Shown piece by piece: positions 29,101 through 41,500 of a stretch of DNA of 64,000 nucleotides (the first letter of the stretch is position 1; the number at the start of each line of letters is the position of its first letter). Source of the DNA: Lycocorax pyrrhopterus obiensis (Eukaryota; Chordata; Aves; Passeriformes; Paradisaeidae); contig JACSVZ010000037.1 of the NCBI GenBank assembly GCA_014706295.1, positions 4,154,001-4,218,000 on the forward strand, given 5' to 3'. The notes under the pieces are model-generated. The model saw only the letters and a program-made list of their open reading frames with translations. It was not told the DNA's origin and searched no databases. The translations under genes were made by a program, and so were the position numbers.

Positions 29101-31458
29101 CAGCAGCACATTACAGGGTATTTAGGAGTGACTGATGTGTTTGGGGCTGGTCTGGTGCCAGGGGAAGGCAGTGGGTGCTGCTCTTACGGGGCCATCTGGG
29201 GTTGGAGGTGATGACTGAGCCCAGTGATCTCCGTGTAAGAATAAAGTTAATTCCACGCTCTGTGGCAGGCAAGACACACTCGAAGTTCACTTTATTCTCT
29301 GCCAACAGAGAATTTTTTTCCCAGTGCACAATCCTTTGCCCCAAGTGGCTGCTCTGTGAACCCCACACAAGCCAGGGCCAATTCCTGCCTGTGTGTGCTA
29401 AGGAACCAAACACTGCTTTGCAGAACTCCTCTGACTCCCCTGGAACACGACTCACAAGTCCAAGCTGTTTGTATTTATTTACTCCTTGAACTCCAAAATT
29501 CAAAGCAAACTGCTGCAATAGCTTTTGAAACTGTAATCTCTGTCTCACACGCTGTAAATACACACAGTGAGTAGCACACAGAGGATTACCTGGAGAGCAT
29601 TTCTCTATTAAGCCATTTCAAAAGTCATTCCCCAGGCAGGATTATACAGATTCATTTCTTCAAGGAGTTACCCACATTTTATAACATTAGCACTGTTCTA
29701 GGACAGGATGTCCCACCAACAGCACTGCTGCTTACATGCCTTATTGTTGCCTTTCTGAAAGCCATTTTCAAGTTTTAAAGCACATCTTCAGTCACCAACT
29801 GGATGGGGAACAAACAGCAGGAAGGGTTTGATGCATGGCAGCCGTGGAAAAGAGTCTTGCCAGGCTGGGACACTCAACCATGAAAATAAACTGCACAAAT
29901 CCTTCACCAGACACCTATTTTATGTACCTGCAATTCGTAGGACCTCAGGGTTGATGTCTGAGTATTTGATACAATCTGACAACTGCCAGGGAAGAAGAAA
30001 AGCTGCTGGTTTTTCTCACAGGGAAAGAAAATACAGAATAAATATACAGCTGTTGATGAACAAAAGCATTTAAACCAGAGTCACACATACCCTTCAGCAC
30101 AGATGCAAAAGAGAATTCACAACAGGAAAATAAACAAACTGAAATTCCTTAGGATGGTGAATTATAAACAGAAAGTAAGGAAAATGCAGTGGAGCAGAAC
30201 TCTGAGGAGCAGCATTGCATTCTCCCAGTTGCTGACGAAGACTCAGACAATACTGTATCAATTACCCAAATAATCCTGGCTTGTATCTTTGACTACAGAC
30301 TTTTCCCCACAAAGCAGGAATTGTCCTTCCTGGCTCCCTGACAGAACTCAATGCAATTGCCTAATGGCCCTCTTTTACTTGCAACAATATTTTACTCCTA
30401 CCTACCTCTAAACCTTCAGAGAAAAATAAACAATGAGATCCAATCTTGTAATGTAAAATAATAAAAAAAAGCCACTCGAGTGCAGAGCTGATTTATTGCC
30501 CATGCTAAACTCAATTCTAGAGTCCAGCTGGCACAGAGAACACACCTTCTGCTTTTATGCTCTTCATCTATGGGGGTTTCTTAGGAAGAAAGTCAAATAA
30601 GCAGCTCATTTTTTGAGCTGATGACGCTGTAAATTACCTTTGGAATACAAAAGTAAAATGATACAACGGAAAATTAATCCTCTTATTCTCTTAAGAGAAC
30701 ACTTAAGAGATTTGAAACAAATAAAAACAAAGCACATTAGGTACTTTCTTTCTCTGGTTTTACTTGCTTCAGCTGGAATTGAGACAGGCAGGTTTGGGAA
30801 AGGGTATTTTGGTCTTTGGAAGCTGGAGCCAGTCATTAATGAATCATTAATCAATGAGCACACACACGTGGCACAGGCCAGGTGAAAGGGCTGCTCAGAG
30901 CCAGGTAAGATGCACCTCCAGGACATGGGAATTCAAAGGATACACTCGGGGAACCGAAACAAAAGGAACACACCTGGGTAAACCATGGAGCTGTGGCCCA
31001 AGTCTGCCAAGAGCTGTACTCACCTCAACACCTGGAATCCGTTTTAGAGATGAAGAAAGACACCATGGTGTGTGTGAGTTAAACCTTTATGTCTCTTTAA
31101 AGACCTTTCCAAACCTCCTGGTTTATTATCCAATAAAGTTATGACATTTGCAATAGGTTTAACAGTTAAACTTTTGAAAACAAACCAGATCACAGTGAAC
31201 ACATACACTGAACATCCCTCTGCAAACAGCTTTCAGCTCAGAGCCACTTAAATTCAGGAATATCTCCATCTGAGCTCAGCTCCTATGAGCTCAGCATTTC
31301 ATTACATTCCCTGGCTTTCCTTATCCTGCTCCCGGTGAGCAGCACGAACTGCCCGGCTGGGAGCTGCCTCAGCACACTGCCTCACCTTGGAGTCAAACAT
31401 TAATGCAATGCTCTTCCTCCACCAGCTGAGACAGACATGCTCACAAAAACAGGAAAAT

Positions 31459-31478
31459 AAAAAAAAAAAAAAAAAAAA
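31459..31478 (+). repeat. Poly(A) run, A20
   Basis: Twenty consecutive A bases, preceded by an A-rich stretch. No retroposon body or target-site duplication is evident next to it. Confidence 0.9.
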
Positions 31479-31720
31479 GAGGCAGCACGTTCCCTCCAGA
31501 AGAGTTTGTTATGCAAATGTTCAGTGGTTTCACTTACACAGGAAAAGCAACTGCTGCCTCTGCCCCTTTTTCTAACTGGACCGAAGCCCAGCAGGATATT
31601 TGCTGTGACTGAAGAAAAAAGTCTCAGCCTATCATTTGAAATCATTTGAGAAATGTGAAGCCCACAAGCCCCTGTGTGAACAAGAGCAAACCCCTCTGCC
31701 TGCAGTGGCCACGCTCTGGA

Positions 31721-31738
31721 AGCAGCAGCAGCAGCAGC
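31721..31738 (+). repeat. (AGC)6 microsatellite
   Basis: Six perfect AGC triplets inside the 26-kb intron, not coding on either strand as far as I can see. Confidence 0.9.
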
Positions 31739-34700
31739 GAGCAGGATGAAATGAAAAGAAGCAGTGGCTGTTTATGTTGGCAGTCGCTTCAAACTCTAAT
31801 GGAAAATTTCAGCTCTGACTGCAACCAGGCTAGAACAAGTTATTAAAGAAAAAGGTTCAGCTTTCAAACAGAAAAGGCTTCCATGGCTTGTCTCTCTCTG
31901 AATGCTCCCTCAGCAAAGACAAGGCAGGAAATAATATGCCTTGACTGCACTGTATTAATATTCCATCATTAGGGGAATATGGCCTCAAATAAACCAGATT
32001 TCCTCGGGGAAAGCAGAGCAGGGATAAAGCCGACGCCACAGCCACAACGCAGCTCCTGCTACAAACAAGGCTCACCACTAAATGCAAATATTAAAAAGCC
32101 AACGTAGGGCTAAGTAATCACTTTATACCAACAGACCAAGAGATATTCATCTAATTATCCCCCTCCTTTGATCAAAGGCACACTGCTATTTGAACAATTG
32201 TGTCGAGGGAGAAGCTGTACCTCCCAGACGCTCGGGAGAGTCTTGCACAAATATTCCTGAGGCTGCTGGCTGCCGTGAGGAGTGACATGAGGAGGGCTCC
32301 GTCTGTCCTCAGAGGGGACAGACACCTTGCCAGCCCGCACATATGGTAACTGCACTGACCTTTCAGCTACTACACATTTGCACTATATTTAAGAGCTACT
32401 CAGGAAGCCAATATTGTGTATTATGTAACACGAGATTAAGCATTAATGAGGCAAGAATAAAATTGTTTATCTAAACCCCAATCTAAAATTAAACAGAAGT
32501 TTATGCTGAAAGCTCACACTGCACTCGTTTTGTCTCCTAACATTAACAGAGCACAGCTTATTTAGTCTCTGAGCTAAGTCCCAGCAGCATTTAATTTGAG
32601 GAGAAAGATTTTACTATCAGAAAAGAGACCATTTTTCCTAAAGAAATGATGCATATTTAGTTCTTATGTGCATAAATACAGCACGTTGCAGGTATTTCAA
32701 TCTCAGGAAACAGCCAATATTCATAACTCCTGTTTACACTGTGCTTTAGAGCTAAATAAAGGAGCATCTACCCAGAGGCAAGATCTTTCGATTGCACTCT
32801 GTCATCTCTTGCTCAGCAGCCAAACCAAAAATCACACACACCACAGATACCTACGTGCCCAACAGGGAAATTCAAACCAGAATTAGCCCAGAGTCTGCGT
32901 GCCTGCACAAAGATCCACTGTCCTCCTCCTGGGCTTCCTGCTAAGCACGCAGGGCCCAGGGAGGAGCTGAGCCTGCCAGGAGGAGAGACGGGCACAGGGA
33001 CCATGCCCACGGCACTGCACCATCAGCTGTCCTTGGAGAACACAGCAGCCTTTGGAGAGCCTCAGAACATCCACAGTGCCGTCACCCCAGCTCTCAGAAC
33101 GTGCAGAAGGGCCCAAGGTGCTCAGGCCCATCCCCAAGAAAGACAAGGGGGCTCCAAAATCTCAACTCGGCTGCAGCGAAGGCCATGGCAGTGTGGCAGG
33201 ATAACAGGATATCACTTTAGAACCCAGGAAAGGCTGCCAAAAGGACAGACACACACATCCCCCATTTCTGGGGGCACGAGGCTGGATTCCACTGGTCAGA
33301 CAATATCCCTGCCCCCAAAGCAGGCTACAGGAGCCACAGGGAAACAATTCTGTTTCTGCTGGGACTGTGGCCTTGAACAGTTCAAACAAACTGGAAGTGC
33401 ACCCTGAGGCTCCAGAAGCGTTTCTGAGAGAGCAGCACAAGGACAGGCTGAGGAGCAGGACCCAGCTCTGGATCCCAGCAAGGTGACACCAGGACTTGGC
33501 ACCCTCCTGCTCCTGCTCCGGTGGAGTCACTGCTCTGCACAAGCTCCTGTCCATTCCGTGTCTCTGCTTACCTCCTGCACGTAGCCAACACAGAGTTAAG
33601 CTGTTTCCATGAACACAGAAAGGCAATCCCCAACCTTGGAGGCATTTAAGTACCTTTATCTCAGGCCTATCACAATGCTGGTGCTTCTAAAACTCTCCAA
33701 TTCAAGTAGCTCAGTGTAATCATCTAAAGAATTCAGAGCAGAATGTTAAATACTTGAAAATCCTGTATTATCACAAAGTTTTAGCAAATTATCCTGAAAT
33801 GGGTGGGTAGGAGGGGAATAAAACCACATTTAAAGCCAAAGCAGATAGTTAAGAAAACTGTTGCCAGCTGTGCACCTTCCATTCTCACAACATGGGAATT
33901 TAAATGAAAGTAATTATTGAAAACTGTTCATGTCACAGAAAAGCCTCCAAAATTTCCTTCTTCCCATGAAGAGCAATCAGAAGTGCTGCTAAGCAGGAAC
34001 CAAAGGAGAGCAGCACCGTCCATCACCTGGGTCAGGCAACCACAGCTGCAACTACAGAGAAGCCACTCAGGGGAAGGTAAAGGAAGGAGGATACATGGAA
34101 ATAGAGGAGAAGGTGTATTTCAGACAGTTCAGTGCAAACCCAAGGAAGCTGCAGAAGTTTCATTTAAAAATCTCATGGCTCATCTACACAGAGGCACTTT
34201 TTTCTCCAGAGTATGAGAAGGTTAACACTGATCCAACATTAAAGCACCACCTTCCTTGATCCATTGCAGTTATTTACACTGGGAACCCCTCCTGGACATA
34301 AACATGGAAATAAACTGGAAATGTGACATAAAGCAGCGGAGGGAAGACCCAAACAAACACACCTTTGATATGGAATAAACATTCTCCTTCATAAAGCTTT
34401 TTTCTTGAGGATTACTCATTTAGAAGAAATAATTTTAAAAACGTTGGAAAACTATGTTAAACTAGTTAAAACACACATTGACAGAGTTTTCTTAGAAGAT
34501 ATTGCACCTTAACTATGGAGGGAAAAAAAGCCAAAAAAAAAAGCACAACTCAAATAGGGCATTCCTTAACACACTTGTGAAAGCTCAGTACAGGATGGCC
34601 TAATTCTCATCTCTCACCACAGCCACTTTACACCTTCCCAAAGTAGGAAAGAAATACAATGTCATGTTCACCTCTATATCCTGACTTCGTGCACAGCAGC

Positions 34701-37166
34701 CTCAGCTTGAGCTAACATAAAATAGGCCTGGTCTCTACAAGAATTCCGTGTTTCTGTTGCATTCCTTTTCTTCCACTGTTGCCATGTTCCAGCCACTGGG
34801 TTTAGGGTGATATTAGGGAGAATTTTCCCCCAGTGAAGGGTCTAGGAAAGGACGTATTTTACCAAAATCATGATAATAAGGAGATCTAACTTTCAGTGGG
34901 GTTTGCAGAGGCAAAACCCCCTGGCTCCCCTCCCCACAGCCTTCAGTGACCAGGAAGGAAAACTCTTAATAAATCAGAGGTACTGAGCCATCAGGGCAAG
35001 CCACTCCAAGAGTGCCCCTGACACATCTTTAAGCACCTGGAAGTTGCTTTAGTGCTTTTGCGTCCATATAATAACTTTTTAGAGTTTCATCTCATGTTAA
35101 TATGGAGGCTCAACAGGAGAATAAAGCCTTTTTCTGGTATTTCTGGAATTGCTACAGGGTTACTTCACTCTGCAACAGAGAAATGGCAGGCAAAGTATCT
35201 AAAATTATTCTGGTGATGAAAAAATGCAGACAAATGAATCCCACAGCCTTGTCATTTGCATTATTCATTATTCCACTTTAAGGAACACAAGCAAAACTGG
35301 ACAGCCAAATATTTACTGCAGCTTTTATTCTGCAATGTCTTCCTATAGCAAAACTGCTGTAAATTTTGGCTGAAAAAGACTGGGAATTACAGAAAGCAGA
35401 AGTGAGGCCTGTGGGCAAAAATAGGAAGCAGAGATTATAAACAACCCGTTGTAGGTCAAAGGTTATTTGTAGATCAGTTACCACAGGGGCTAAAAAAAAC
35501 CCTGAGCCCAAACCCATCAACATGATACTTCCCACAGCTCAGACTTAATATTTAGTCTTCTCTGTAGTAAAAAGTTAGACCTAATGAAACAAAAATATAA
35601 CACTTGAAAAATGAGAGCTTGTGTGAGGTTTAACACCACCTGCAAAACTTTTACAAAAACCCTAAGCCCGCTATCCAAGCTCCAATGAAAGAAGTTAAGT
35701 AGCACAAACAGGAGCAGGCACCTGCCCCCAACTCTCCATTTTTCAGTTTTTCTTTTCCTTCCCCGGCAAAATGTTTTTCTCCATCACAAAAAACCCCCAC
35801 ATTTCATATTTAAAATATAAATTTAAATTTGTAAAAACACAATATACTTCATAGTTGCTGTAATTCGAACTCAGAAGAGGACTTTCGCCCCTCAGTAACT
35901 TTACCATCAGCAGAATTCATTTCTAAAAGCAAACACTGATTTGTTCTAAATCCATTCCGGGAGATATTCTGAAGAAAAGAGGAAAGGCATGATATGTGCT
36001 GGGTTTGTCAGATGCTGATAAGATCCATACTATTCCAGCTTTCCTTCCCAGCTGCCGCCTTTCCAGCACTGGGCCTCCATGCCTCAAAATCCGACAGAAT
36101 GCTGAAGTCCACCAACACCTGATCTGCAATTTAAGTGTTCTTTCTCACCAAAATGAGTGAACTTGTAATTGCCTCATCCTCCCCTTCCTTTTCAACTCAC
36201 ACAGTGTTACTATTTACCACCCAAAGATTTGTGTTATCACAGCACTGTCTCACAAGAACCTCCTGGAGGAGAATGGAAACATCCTACAGAAACTGAGAGG
36301 TTTTTAAATATTTTTACAGCAATGCTCTTCCCCCGTGCACATCCCGACTTCACACCTACAAAAGGCTAAACAATCAGGGATGCTTTAAATCAGTGTTCTC
36401 CACATTGCTAACATACTGCTAGAAAATAGTCCAACTCCATTTTCAAGGAGCTACCTCCCTTCTAAACCCAGAACAAAAACGAAACCACTTTCCCAAACCC
36501 TCCCCGCAGGTAAAGGACACCTGCAGAACAGACACCGAAGCTCTTTTAGGACAAATGGAAAAGTGACTGGGTTCCCAAGACTTCCCAGACCCTGTCTCCT
36601 CTGCAGGAGTCCCCCACCGCTCCCTGCCCGTGCCCCCGGAGCCCTGCCGGGATTTTGGGTGCAATGACAGGGTTACATAACCCCGAGAAGTTCGGAGAGA
36701 CACAGCCACGGATGCATCCCCGCACACGAGTTCCAGGGAACGGGAAGAGTTAAACACAGCCCGGAACCGTGCGGGTCCCAGCGCAGACCTCGGGCTGCCC
36801 GATCCCATCAGATGTTGTTTTGGTTTAGGTTTTCTTTAATTACCCGATGCCACTCGAGCCCGACCGGGTGACACAGAATGTATTATCCCGTCATAATGTC
36901 AGAATTTAAAATTAGATTTGGTCTCCATAAATACACTTCACCCGGGCTCAGTGGCTCCGTCCAGCCATGACGATTATTTTATGTAACATCTTTCATACCC
37001 CAAGACCTAAAATCTGCGCTAAAAATCAGCAGCTGCCTTGGCTGGCTGTGGATTTCTCTTCCGTTTATCTGAGGAGAATTCGGGGCAAAAAGGAAAGAGT
37101 TTCACAAGATCAAACAGCAAAGCAGCGAGAGAAAAAGCCAATTACATAAAGTCCAAATGTACTTAC

Positions 37167-37247
37167 GGTCTCCTTATTGGGAAGCAACTCCTTTCGGATT
37201 CTGAAGAAGTTCTTGCCGTACTGCCTCAACCCCTTAATAAACCGTTT
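37167..37247 (-). CDS. RERE: RERE exon: SANT domain helix 2 region
   Basis: An 81-bp exon of exactly 27 codons, phase 0 on both sides (acceptor tatcacag, donor ACC|gtaagt), about residues 402-428: [20 protein letters not shown] then LLPNKET. It forms the middle of the SANT domain, between WTEDEV in the upstream exon and [10 protein letters not shown] in the downstream exon. Human RERE is identical as I recall, except Val for the Ile in KRFIKG. It is isolated between the two largest introns (26.1 and 18.3 kb), and a CpG island starts roughly 80 bases on its 5' side. Confidence 0.98.
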
Positions 37248-37329
37248 CTGTGATAAAAGATAACAAAAACAGCGTGTCAAAAAAATAATTAAAAAAAGAT
37301 TTAAAAATCCCCCAAACGGCTGCTATGAA

Positions 37330-38060
37330 TCGGCAGAGGAGCCGAGCGGCGCTCGGAGCCCAAGGTCTGTCGGGGAAGCGAACGCACCTATACGGCTGCG
37401 AACAGGGGAAAGGCTTAGCAAAGACACCGAAAAATCCCAACCGCATCCCCTTCCACGTCCAACTTCCAGCGTTCGGAGCTTCCCGAAAGTCGGAGCCACA
37501 GCCGGCGCTGCCGGAGCCGCTCCGGGCCGGCTCCGCGGCCGGGCAGCGCAGGGAAATGCGCAGCGCCGGGCCCGGGGCGCCGAGCAGGTGCCGCAGGGGT
37601 TAAAGGCTCGCAGCCCCCGCGTTCCTCCGGCGGGGCTCGCAGCGGGCCGGGGCCGGGCAGGCAGCGGGAGCGGGGCCGAGCCGGAGCCGAGCCCGCGGAG
37701 CAGCCGCGCAGGGCCGGGCGGAGGCGGCGGCGCCCAGCGTGTGATGGCGGCGGGGCTGGGCGGGCGGCTCCGCGGGGCGCGCCGCAAAAGGCGGCCTGGA
37801 TCGCCGGCCCCCCTCAGCCGCGGGCCCGGGCCCGGCACCGCCGCCGCCTCCTCCGCCCGCCGGGCTCGGCCCCGACACCGCCCCCGGCAGCAGCCGCCGC
37901 CCGGCCCCGGCCCCCGGCGCTGCCTCAGCAGCTCCCCAGCCCCGAGCGGCCCCCGGCCGCCAGCACCGCTCCCTCCTCTGCTCCTGCTCGTCCTCGTCCT
38001 CTCCCCGGCACCTTCCCTCGGTACAGCCACGGCCGGGGGGCACCAGCCCCTGCCCGCGGC
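37330..38060 (-). promoter_or_regulatory. CpG island, candidate internal RERE promoter
   Basis: A sharply bounded GC-rich block, extremely dense in CpG between about 37480 and 38060, in an otherwise AT-rich intron. It contains several GC-box cores (for example GGGCGGGCGG near 37758) and an NRF1-like TGCGCAGCGC near 37556. No RERE exon lies inside it. In gene sense it sits just upstream of the SANT exon at 37167-37247, where a promoter for a shorter RERE transcript would be expected. GC-rich open frames on both strands (for example a plus-strand ATG at 37744 opening MAAGLGGRL) follow from composition. Promoter activity and direction are inferred. Confidence 0.7.
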
Positions 38061-38205
38061 GTGGGGCACGGCCACGACCCTCTCACGGCCCCCCAACACA
38101 TCCCCAGCACGAACCGGTACCAGGAGATTTAAGACTGAACAAAGTGCCTTTCTCTGGAAGGGACAATCTTTCTAGAGAAGGACTGCTTCCTTTCCTATGA
38201 ACACC

Positions 38206-38547
38206 AAAATAAAAAGGCTTTTTTCCTTTCCTATAAACACCGTACACAGGTATAAACAACAAGCAAATAACAAATTCTGCCTGCAAAACCGGTAAGGGAT
38301 GTTGGGTATGTGGGCCCTAGTATTCTAGGGAAAGGAGGGAAATGAGAATTCATAACTCCCTATAAAGAAACAAGCAAAAAAATAAAAGGCCTTTTCTGTT
38401 CCTATAAACACTGTGCACGGGTATAAACAACGAGTAAATAACAAATTCTGCCTGCAAAAAAGGATAATGGATGTTGAGTACGTGGGCCCTACTATTCCAG
38501 GGAAGGGAGGGAGATGAGATTTTATAATTCCCTAAAGAGAAACGAGC
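38206..38547 (+). repeat. Imperfect tandem duplication, period 173 bp
   Basis: Two head-to-tail copies, 38206-38375 and 38379-38547. Both begin with an A-rich run followed by ttcctataaacac, and share caaataacaaattctgcctg-like, gtgggcccta and agggaaaggagggaaatgag-like blocks (with small changes) before ending aaacaagc or aaacgagc. By eye roughly five sixths of positions agree. A shorter partial echo (ttcctttcctatgaacacc) lies just before copy 1. The family is not one I can name. It starts about 150 bp beyond the CpG island. Confidence 0.85.
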
Positions 38548-41500
38548 CTCAAATTGGCTTCATGTAATTTGGATCACATCTTTTTGCAAACACCTGCTTG
38601 AAGGAGGTGGGCAGCGATCAGAGGTTTCCATATTGTGAAGGGCATCAGGAATGCCAGAAAGGTTAATTCACTGCTCAAACAGCGCTCTCAGCACCTCAGC
38701 AGCCCCCACCACAGCCCTGGATGCAGGGGAAGAGGCTCTTTGGAACCTCCTGCTCAGGATTCTGCAGGTTTGCTCCCACAGGGATCTATCCTCACCTAAC
38801 CCTGACCCTCGAAACCAGCAAGACTGCAGAGTTCGCCAAGAACGTGCCCCTGGGCACAGAGACGAGAATTAGCCACCAGTTGTAAAGGCTTGGAGATTAC
38901 AGTCCCTTCCAGTGCGTGATTTACTCGTACCCACCTGCTCCTTCAAACCAGCCCACGCAGCACCCCGAGTTTAAGCGTTTAAGGGGTGCCTGAGCTCCCA
39001 AACACGGAAAATTTTACTGATAGCAAGGTACCAGCCCGCAGACACAGGCAGAAGTCACACAGGTACCTACAGAGCAGGATACTGAGTGCCCACAGAGAAA
39101 AGCTGCTCCCTAATGCACTCACATACTCATTTTTACCATGTGAATTTTCCCAAGGGATTCTCATTATGCTGGGGTGGGTGGACCACTGCCCTGGCACCAC
39201 AACCCTCTGGCTGGTGCTCTGGGCAAGGGAAGGTGGCAGCAGCAGTGACAAACACAGCCCAACACCTCTCCCCACATCCCAAAGAGCAGTGCAATTCCTG
39301 TCTGCAGGAACTCACAAAGGATGGAAACCAACTAAATGGAGAAACACCTAAAGGCAGGCACTCCAAAGGGAACTGTGGGGTGCTCTCAGTCCCTGGCTCT
39401 GCCATCGCTGCCTCCTGGGCTGTATCAGAGGGACGGTGCCCCTGCAGCATCACTTCACAGCACACACAGGAAAAGGTGACAGGAAAAGCTGTAGGGAATA
39501 AGGAGAAACCAGAGCTGGAACGCTCCAATCAATGATGGAACAGCTCAGGGAAACAGGAGAGCGCAATCTGGTCCACAGCATAAAATGAGAACACCCAATT
39601 CCCTATTCCCTATTTTGCCCAAGACTTAACATGGTGCACTTGAATTCCTAGGGGACCATTTAATTTATTTTTTAAGATTCCTTTTAACCAAACTATGTTA
39701 TATTTGGTTTGTGTTGTGATTCAACTCTATTAATAAAGCCTGTGACAAACTGTTTTCCTCTGACCCCAAGGGATGTCAAAAATCCCTACTGGGAATGCAA
39801 GCCTAGCATAGAGCCCATCTGAATAACAGAGTTGGAGGAACCTTGGAATGCTGTTCCAAATTTCCAAGTAGGAATGAAGTCAATCCTTCTGGCCAGTTCT
39901 GCTGTCACCTTTATTGATGTCATGCAGCATTATCCCTGGGCCATTGAGGCACTGTGAGATACCCAACTATAAAGGAGCTTTGTGCCTCTTGGAAAGGCAA
40001 GAGAGAGACACTTCTTAATATACAAATAACAAAACACACAAAAATAATTTCAGAAACTCAGACAGAAATTCTAAAGCTTAACAATACATTTTTAAAAAAT
40101 ATTTCCAGATTTTCCTTCCTATTCTAGTCATCCATTAATTGAGGCATCATGTCCATTCTCCCTGTAGCAAGAACAGCTACTCCTTTTCTCCAAGTACAGC
40201 CCAACAGAGACCTCAAAATGGTTTTAAATATAAAAGAACTAAATAGTTGCACACCAAATCAGAGGTGACCTGTTGCTCTCCAGTGTCTCACAAAGCAGAC
40301 TGCCTGACACTGATTGAATTTGCTCTCCTCTGCACAAATGACACGCACCGAATTCCACGTCCATGTGCTAATGCTGCAGGAGATGCTGCACTGCTCACAG
40401 GAGGCATCTGGGAGCGACAGCTGCCAAGCTAAAATAGCCTCACAACACAGGGCTGGGGGAACAACGAGGCTCAGACCTATGGATAAGTTTGGATGAGAAG
40501 TGGAAGTGGCTTTGGAGCACCACAATGGTTTCATTTTTACAAGTACATAATTTGGACTTTTAGGACAAACATTTCAATTTTACCACTTCTGTTGAACTTT
40601 AAAAGATTGCTTATGACAGGATTCTGTCAGCATTATTGTCTGTGCTGCTCACTGAAGACAAACTGTGCCACAATTAAAAAAGTGCTGTGGATAATGAGTG
40701 CTGTGAAGCAGCTTTAGGAAATCCCACGGCTTGTGGGGCCGTCAGTGCTGACAGACACAGTTCTGGTTTATGGAGTGGTTTCCATGGCTATTGACCAGCC
40801 CCAACACGAGGCCTCCTAATACCATTTGATAATTTGATGAAATGCATTAGATGCTGCAGCATCCTGCGTGTAAACAGGGAGCTATAAATAACCCAGGGAG
40901 AACAAGGAACAAGCATGTTAATGTTTGCCTGTGTGTTACTTGCAGGTCCCATATTTTATCCCGAGGAACAAATCTCCTGACAAGATACACAAAGCCATTA
41001 TGCTGTGCCTGACAGAGCTCAGCTGGCACGTTTGTCACGGGGCTGGCAGTGCCAGCACAGAGCCGGGGCTGAGCTCGTGCGTCAGGGTTTCCATTATCCC
41101 GAGATTACAGCCTGGCAGGAGCAACTGGCTGCTGCAAATCCTGCACCCCGGCTTTCACTGGGAACTGAGCTCCAGTGTGCTTCTCCACCTCCAAAACCCC
41201 AAATAAAGCTGGTGCTGAAAGCATGGACCCGTAACATCCACTGCAAAAACAACCTGTTTAATCAATGCTAGGATTTCCAACTGAAACCTTCAGAAGGGCA
41301 GCACAACTCTGATGAACCTGCAAATTCATCACTGCTACTGACGTGTCTCTTCTGGGGTGGTGCTTCAGTTGAGTTTAGATCAAATGGATTTTCCCTAAGA
41401 AAATGTTTCATTCCCTTCCTATGACTTCCACCTGTTTAATGAGTGAAGAACATTGTGTAATGCAAAACATTTACAAACACACAGGGCCTTTTCTGATCTT

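Larger units (their letters stand above)
11073..37166 (-). other. RERE 26.1-kb intron within the SANT domain
   Basis: The largest intron, interrupting the SANT domain between PNKET and GELIT. It is AT-rich, has one recognisable CR1 fragment (about 15795-15910) and several mononucleotide or trinucleotide runs: A15 at 15264-15278, C10 at 20120-20129, A20 at 31459-31478 and (AGC)6 at 31721-31738. No open frame inside looks coding. Some AT-rich stretches contain homeodomain or octamer-like motifs (for example ATTTGCAT at 35254-35261) and might be conserved non-coding elements, which the sequence alone cannot prove. Confidence 0.85.

Noticed and set aside
31381..31580. Poly(A) run with upstream sequence as a processed retrocopy
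   Set aside because: No coding-like body precedes the run and no target-site duplication is visible.
37323..38099. Minus-strand 258-codon open frame inside the CpG island as a coding first exon
   Set aside because: Ala/Gly/Arg/Pro-rich translation expected of any CpG island, no recognised homology, and no established splice to the SANT exon. Kept only as a candidate promoter or 5' UTR region.
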